From: WHSW01 sp963767475
GTDB lineage: Bacteria > Actinomycetota > Thermoleophilia > Solirubrobacterales > 70-9
Reading direction: 5' to 3'
NCBI GenBank assembly: GCA_963767475.1
Contig: CAVYEI010000003.1
Coordinates: 372,001-436,000, forward strand
DNA: 64,000 bases
The notes below the pieces were generated by a model. The model saw nothing but the letters and a program-made list of their open reading frames with translations. It had not been told where the DNA came from and made no database searches. The position numbers and the translations under genes are program-made. Every line of letters begins with the position of its first letter. The stretch's first letter is position 1. This document shows positions 59,620-64,000 of this stretch, in pieces.

Positions 59620-61011
59620 GTGACCCTGCGCCGGCGCCTCACCCTGCTCGCCGCCGGCTCGGTGGCACTGGCGATCTGCCTCGCTTCGGTGGTCGTATAC
59701 GTCGCGGTGCGCAGCGAGCTCCGCGGCCAGACCGACGACGGTCTCCGCGCCCAGGCGACTGTGGCAAACGAGCGGTCCGCGCAGATCGCCGCCGCACCGC
59801 AGCCGGACTCGATCCCCGAGGAGCTGTTGGTGCCCCCCGATGGCCCCTCCCCGGCCGGCGCCGCAGGACAGATCTTCCTCCAACGCATCGACCCGAACGG
59901 CGATCCGGCGTCCCCGATCGGCCCCGAGGAGCTCAGCGCGCCGATCCCGATCGCCGGCGACGAGACGAGCATCGCCGCCGCCGGCCAGGGTGAGCAACTC
60001 ACCGACGCCGAGATCAACGGGGAGCATTTCAGGGTGATCACGGTCGGGATCGGCGCCGGCGGGGCACTGCAGATCGCGCGCTCGCTCGAGGGCACCGACG
60101 ACGTGCTCTCGAACCTGCGCATCGTGCTCTTCCTGGTCATCGGCGGCGGGATCGCCCTCGCCGCCCTGCTCGCCCGGCGGGTGGCCGATCGGATCATCGC
60201 CCCGATCACCGGGCTCACCGAGGCGGCCGAGCACATCTCCGAGACCGAGGACCTGAGCCGGCGCATCGACGCCGGCGGCGCCGACGAGGTCGGCAGGCTG
60301 GCGGCGCGGTTCAACGCGATGCTGAACACGCTCGAGGGCTCGCGGGCGGAGCTCGCCGAGTCGGTGCAGTCGCAGCGCCAGCTGGTCGCCGACGCCTCAC
60401 ACGAGCTGCGTACCCCGGTCGCCAGCCTGCGCACCGACATCGAGGTGCTGCGCGCGAACCCCGAGCTCGGCGAGGACGAGCGGCGGCGGATGCTGAAATC
60501 GGTCGATGCGCGGATCGCCGAGCTGGGAGCGCTGATCACCGACGTGATCGAGCTCGCCCGCGGGGATGAGATCGAGGGCGCGGTCGCCGACGTGCGCCTC
60601 GACCTGCTCGCGGCGGAGGCGGTCGAGCGGATGCGCGGCCTGGCGCCGGGACGCGAGTTCGAGCTCTCGCTGAGCGAATCGGTGGTCGTGGCGAGGCCCG
60701 ATCGGCTCGCGCGGGCGGTCAGCAACCTGATTGACAACGCGGTCAAGTTCTCGCCCGCCGACCAGCCGATCGAGGTCTCGGTCAAGGCCGGCGAGCTGGT
60801 CGTGCGCGATCACGGCCCGGGGATTCCCGAGGCCGAGCTGGCGCAGGTCTTCGACCGCTTCCACCGCGGAGCCGGGGTCCGCGACGTGCCCGGCTCGGGC
60901 CTCGGGCTGGCGATCGTGAAGCAGGTCGCCGACGCCCACGGCGGCTCCGTCGACGCGGCCAACGCGCCGGGCGGGGGCGCCGTCTTCAGTCTCCGGTTGG
61001 CTGCGGCTTGA
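59620..61011 (+). CDS. sensor histidine kinase
   Basis: A 463-residue kinase from GTG 59620: membrane helices at about 7-30 and 165-188 around an extracellular sensor, HAMP (190-240), HisKA with QLVADASHELRTPVASLRTD and HATPase with NLIDNAVKFSPAD, DHGPGIPEAE and GSGLGLAIVKQV. It overlaps the convergent sulfatase by 26 bases. With the upstream genes it forms a sensor-plus-ABC module. Confidence 0.93.
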   Translation: MTLRRRLTLLAAGSVALAICLASVVVYVAVRSELRGQTDDGLRAQATVANERSAQIAAAPQPDSIPEELLVPPDGPSPAGAAGQIFLQRIDPNGDPASPIGPEELSAPIPIAGDETSIAAAGQGEQLTDAEINGEHFRVITVGIGAGGALQIARSLEGTDDVLSNLRIVLFLVIGGGIALAALLARRVADRIIAPITGLTEAAEHISETEDLSRRIDAGGADEVGRLAARFNAMLNTLEGSRAELAESVQSQRQLVADASHELRTPVASLRTDIEVLRANPELGEDERRRMLKSVDARIAELGALITDVIELARGDEIEGAVADVRLDLLAAEAVERMRGLAPGREFELSLSESVVVARPDRLARAVSNLIDNAVKFSPADQPIEVSVKAGELVVRDHGPGIPEAELAQVFDRFHRGAGVRDVPGSGLGLAIVKQVADAHGGSVDAANAPGGGAVFSLRLAAA

Positions 61012-62488
61012 CCTTGCAGCCATCGCCCTTGCAGTCGCGAAGCTGATCCAGCGCGGCGGCGAGGGCGGCCTGCTTGTCGGCGTAATCGGGCTCGCCGGCC
61101 AGCGACTCGAGCTGGTCGGGGTCGGTGACCAGGTTGTAGAGCTCCTCGTCGCCGGTCTCATAGTCGACGTAGAGGAAGTGGCCGCTGCGGATCGCCGCGT
61201 AGGGATAGCCGTAGTAGGTCGAGCGGTCGCGGACCAGCGACTCGATCAGCAGCGCCCTGTCACTGGAGCGCTCGGGCTTTCGCGCCAGCGAGAGCAGCGG
61301 GCTGCCGTCGACCTCGAGGGTCGGCTTCGCCTCGGCGATCTTGGCGATCGTCGGCGCCAGGTCGACGTTGCCGACCAGCGCGTCGGAGGTCTCGCCGGAC
61401 GGAATCCCGGGGCCGCGCATCAGCAGAGGCACCTGGCTCGCGGGCTCGTAGGCGAGCAGCTTGCCGAACTCGATCCGGTGCTCTCCGTCGAGGTAGCCGT
61501 TGTCGGAGGTGAAGGCGATGTAGGTGTTGCCCAGCTCCTGCTTCTCGCGCAGCGTGTCGACGATCCTCGCCACCTGGCGATCGACCTCGGCCAGCGACTC
61601 GAGCGCCCGCTGGTTGCGGGCGTCGATGCGGGCGATCGCGTTTTCGTCCAGGGGCGGGCGATCGCGGAGGAAGCTCGGCTTGTCGGAGACGTCGTCCTCG
61701 TCGAAGGCCGGGGTGCGCGGCGCGGTCGTCCCCTCGAGCGAGCCGGCGTCGCGGGGTGCCGGCGTACTCGGCGCGTGGGGCGCGTTGAAGCCGACGTAGA
61801 GGAACAGCGGCCGGTTGCCGCGCGCGGCGTGGCGGATCGCGTCGACGGCGAGGTGGCCGAGGACGCGGGTCTTGTAGTCCTCGGGCGCGGTGCCGTAGTG
61901 GGTCACGGTGCCGTCTTCATTGACGTCGTAGTCGAAGTAGTTCTGGGTCGTCGGCTCGAGCAGCGCCCGCCACTCCGTCCACCCGGGCGGCACCTGCTCG
62001 GGGTCGTCGAGGCCGTAGTCGTTGAGGTACTTGCCGACGAACGCGGTCCGGTAGCCGGCCTGCTGCAGCCAGACGCCGAGCGTGTCGGACTCCTGCAGCG
62101 CCGCGAGCGCGTTCGGCCCGCCGTTCGAGATCACGCCGGTGTTGTGTGCGTACTGGCCGGTGAGGAAGGTGGCGCGCGAGGGACAGCAGAGCGGGTCGGT
62201 GACGTAGAAGCGCTTGAATTTCACGCCCTGGGTGCCGATCAGCTTGCGGGTCCGCGGCAGGGCGCTCATCTGCTCGAGCGTCTGGTCGTCGGTCATCACC
62301 ACGACCACGTTCGGTTTCGGCGAGGCCTCGGCCGGTCCCAGCCGCTGCGGCTCCGGTTCCGCCGCGGGTCCGTGGCGCAACGCCACCCCGGCGGCGAGCC
62401 CGGCGATCAGGAACAGCAGGAACGCCGCGGTGCCGAGACCGCCTAGCGACCGCTCACCGGGTGGCCCCGCGTCGTGCACCGGCGGCAC
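60986..62488 (-). CDS. sulfatase family hydrolase
   Basis: A 500-residue protein with an N-terminal membrane helix (about 18-38) and a sulfatase domain: NVVVVMTDDQTLEQM (metal), DPLCCPSRATFLTG with the Cys converted to formylglycine, VGKYLNDYG and FTSDNGYLDGEHR. It acts outside the membrane on sulfate esters or possibly phosphonates. GTG 62488 or 62479 is the start; it overlaps the DUF559 gene. Confidence 0.9.
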   Translation of the reverse strand: MPPVHDAGPPGERSLGGLGTAAFLLFLIAGLAAGVALRHGPAAEPEPQRLGPAEASPKPNVVVVMTDDQTLEQMSALPRTRKLIGTQGVKFKRFYVTDPLCCPSRATFLTGQYAHNTGVISNGGPNALAALQESDTLGVWLQQAGYRTAFVGKYLNDYGLDDPEQVPPGWTEWRALLEPTTQNYFDYDVNEDGTVTHYGTAPEDYKTRVLGHLAVDAIRHAARGNRPLFLYVGFNAPHAPSTPAPRDAGSLEGTTAPRTPAFDEDDVSDKPSFLRDRPPLDENAIARIDARNQRALESLAEVDRQVARIVDTLREKQELGNTYIAFTSDNGYLDGEHRIEFGKLLAYEPASQVPLLMRGPGIPSGETSDALVGNVDLAPTIAKIAEAKPTLEVDGSPLLSLARKPERSSDRALLIESLVRDRSTYYGYPYAAIRSGHFLYVDYETGDEELYNLVTDPDQLESLAGEPDYADKQAALAAALDQLRDCKGDGCKVKPQPTGD

Positions 62489-63395
62489 GATAGCCGTCGG
62501 TGCTCAGCCGCTGAGCGATAGTCGCAAGGGTCCTCCGGACGTATGCGGAATCGAACCTCACCTGAGCGTGGGTGAAACGCACTGGCGTCAGGCCCGCCGC
62601 CATGTGAGTCTGATCGCGGATGCGGTCGTGCGCCTGCTCCGCTGGAGTCCGGTGATAGCGCAGCCCATCGGTCTCCACGACCAGACCTAGCTCCGGCCAG
62701 AAGAAATCGACCTTGAAGCCGTTCAGGCGCGTTCCCGTTTGCGGCGGCGCCAGGCCTGCCGCCGCGGCGAGCGGCAGGAAGAGCTGCTCGAGCCTCGAGT
62801 CGGTGAGTCGGAATGTGCGTCGGTCGAGCGTGCGGCGAAGGACTCCGAGGCCGGGCCGGCGGGCACAACTGTCAAGCGACGAACGCAGAGCATCGGGATC
62901 GATCAGGTCGAGCCGATCGGCTTCGCTGATCGCGCGCTCGAGCCGATAGCTCGGTAGGCAGGTGGCAAGGTCGGTGAGCGTGACAACGATCGGCGTGACC
63001 GGGATCCGGTCGCGGACCACGGAATCGAGCGCCACGCGGCGGTGGACGACGATCCCGGGCTGGCATCGGCGAACGTCAGCCGCAACCGAAACGTGCGTCC
63101 CCGTCGCCATGGGAGCGACGATCCCCCACAGCTCGCCGGCGGAGGCATGACTGAGAGCCGCATCGTGCCCGCAGATGAGAACGGCAGCCATCCACCAGCC
63201 CTCTTGGGGCAGGACCGCCGGGGAGCAGATCGCGTAGACGCCGCGCCAGAGTCGATGCAACCGCCTCCGGGCGAGCCGATGCTTGATCGCCTGCGAGCTA
63301 TACCCGAGCTCGAGCAGCTGCCACCGGGCAATCACCGCGTGCTGACGCTCGGCCAGGGCCCATGCCGCTGCTGCCTGGAGCTTTGTGTAGCCCAT
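62454..63395 (-). CDS. AbiEi-type antitoxin domain plus DUF559 nuclease-like protein
   Basis: A 313-residue protein. Residues about 5-65 are the AbiEi N-terminal winged helix (VIARWQLLELGYSSQAIKHR). The C-terminal 100 residues are DUF559, a Vsr-like PD-(D/E)xK fold: VDFFWPELGLVVETDGLRYH. No AbiEii partner is adjacent. Such stand-alone proteins are abundant in Actinobacteria; the role is unknown, possibly nucleic-acid cleavage. Confidence 0.8.
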   Translation of the reverse strand: MGYTKLQAAAAWALAERQHAVIARWQLLELGYSSQAIKHRLARRRLHRLWRGVYAICSPAVLPQEGWWMAAVLICGHDAALSHASAGELWGIVAPMATGTHVSVAADVRRCQPGIVVHRRVALDSVVRDRIPVTPIVVTLTDLATCLPSYRLERAISEADRLDLIDPDALRSSLDSCARRPGLGVLRRTLDRRTFRLTDSRLEQLFLPLAAAAGLAPPQTGTRLNGFKVDFFWPELGLVVETDGLRYHRTPAEQAHDRIRDQTHMAAGLTPVRFTHAQVRFDSAYVRRTLATIAQRLSTDGYRAAGARRGATR

Positions 63396-63444
63396 CGGCT
63401 ACCCAATGGTCCGGCGAACGGAAATTCGCCCCGTCGCGACGTAG

Positions 63445-63528
<84 letters not shown>

Positions 63529-63581
63529 CTGTGGACTGCGAAATCTAGCGTGACGCCGCGTCGCGCGGGTAGTCTCGAACC

Positions 63582-64000
63582 GTGCCCGAGTCCTACGAGC
63601 AGGCCTGCGCCGAGCACGAGTGGAACGTCCCCGAGCGCTACAACATCGCCGCCGACGTCTGCGACAAGCACCCGCGGGAGAAGCCGGCGATGGTCTGGGA
63701 GCGCTTCGACGGCGCCACCCGCGAGCTCGACTGGGGCGAGCTCCAGGACCTCGCCAACCAGGCCGCCCACATGCTGCGCGCCCACGGGATCGAGAAGGGC
63801 GACCGGGTCGCGGTCGTGCTCCCTCCCACTCCCGAGACCGCGGCGATCTTCTTCGGCACCTGGAAGCTGGGCGCGATCCTGCTCTCGATGTCGGTCCTCT
63901 ACGGCGACGAGGGGATAGCTCACCGGCTTCACGACTCAACCCCGAAGCTGCTGATCACCGACGCCGCCAACGCCTCGCGCTTCGACCCCTCGATGGTCGA
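63582..64000 (+). CDS. AMP-dependent acyl-CoA synthetase, 3' end outside window
   Basis: An open frame from GTG 63582 to the window end (139 codons): YEQACAEHEWNVPERYNIAA, WGELQDLANQAAHMLRAHGI and VLPPTPETAAIFFGTWKLGA are typical of the N-terminal domain of acetyl/medium-chain acyl-CoA synthetases. The ATP-binding motifs lie beyond the end. It would activate a carboxylic acid to its CoA ester. Confidence 0.85.
   Translation, partial: MPESYEQACAEHEWNVPERYNIAADVCDKHPREKPAMVWERFDGATRELDWGELQDLANQAAHMLRAHGIEKGDRVAVVLPPTPETAAIFFGTWKLGAILLSMSVLYGDEGIAHRLHDSTPKLLITDAANASRFDPSMV

Overview
The window is GC-rich DNA from a monoderm actinobacterium. Features that point to Thermoleophilia/Solirubrobacterales are a complete mce operon, small secreted proteins with the 'GDVKDxSLxGADI' motif, DUF2236 and R2-like oxidase genes, and dense operons with ATGA overlaps. 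The taxonomic placement is inference. Many long open frames lying opposite to genes are shadows created by the high GC content.

Layout. (1) About 1-8.7 kb is an accessory region of less biased composition that begins left of the window. It holds a cut-off hypothetical gene, an XRE/nucleotidyltransferase pair of toxin-antitoxin type, a homing-endonuclease-repeat protein, several small helix-turn-helix and membrane proteins, a cluster with broken reading frames, and a DDE transposase. It abuts a response regulator truncated at its 3' end (8.7 kb). (2) 9-13.7 kb is ordinary chromosome: DUF192, GNAT, Na+/H+ antiporter, SnoaL and VOC proteins. (3) 13.2-24.1 kb, minus strand, is a run of close or overlapping genes starting at a cobalamin riboswitch: two secreted DUF4430 (transcobalamin beta-domain-like) proteins, EcfT, a fused double ECF ATPase, and an ECF S-component fused to an outward alpha/alpha-barrel like the alpha-domain of intrinsic factor. 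Downstream come a nitroreductase, glpD (frameshifted in a C-tract), a divergent Rho and a GNAT. I read the first part as a B12 capture-and-import system. (4) 24.2-27.5 kb is an R2-like oxidase, TetR, esterase and cNMP-binding operon under a promoter with an operator in its spacer. (5) 27.5-40.8 kb is a lipid-uptake locus: DUF2236, TetR, six MCE proteins and two YrbE permeases, then a divergent SCP2-TetR operon. The same palindrome lies in the promoters at both ends of the mce cluster. (6) 40.8-49.2 kb has STAS, SnoaL, DUF1330 and cupin genes and a two-component system facing a VanY-lipoprotein-adaptor-MacB-type ABC operon. (7) 49.2-55.9 kb is a 6.7-kb integrative element in the 3' end of tRNA-Glu(CTC), with two frameshifted tyrosine recombinases, an excisionase-like protein, a Phd/PIN pair whose toxin starts at CTG, and small secreted cargo. 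(8) 56-64 kb has a second MacB-type ABC/lipoprotein/two-component operon, a sulfatase, an AbiEi-DUF559 protein, tRNA-Leu(CAG) and the start of an acyl-CoA synthetase.

How the genes fit together. The riboswitch should raise B12 uptake when B12 is scarce. The mce, SCP2, DUF2236, R2-like oxidase and esterase genes look like one lipid or sterol uptake and oxidation neighbourhood governed by three TetR proteins, each apparently acting on an operator between -35 and -10. The two ABC/two-component modules flanking the element look like paralogous envelope-stress or export systems. No rRNA genes or CRISPR arrays were seen.
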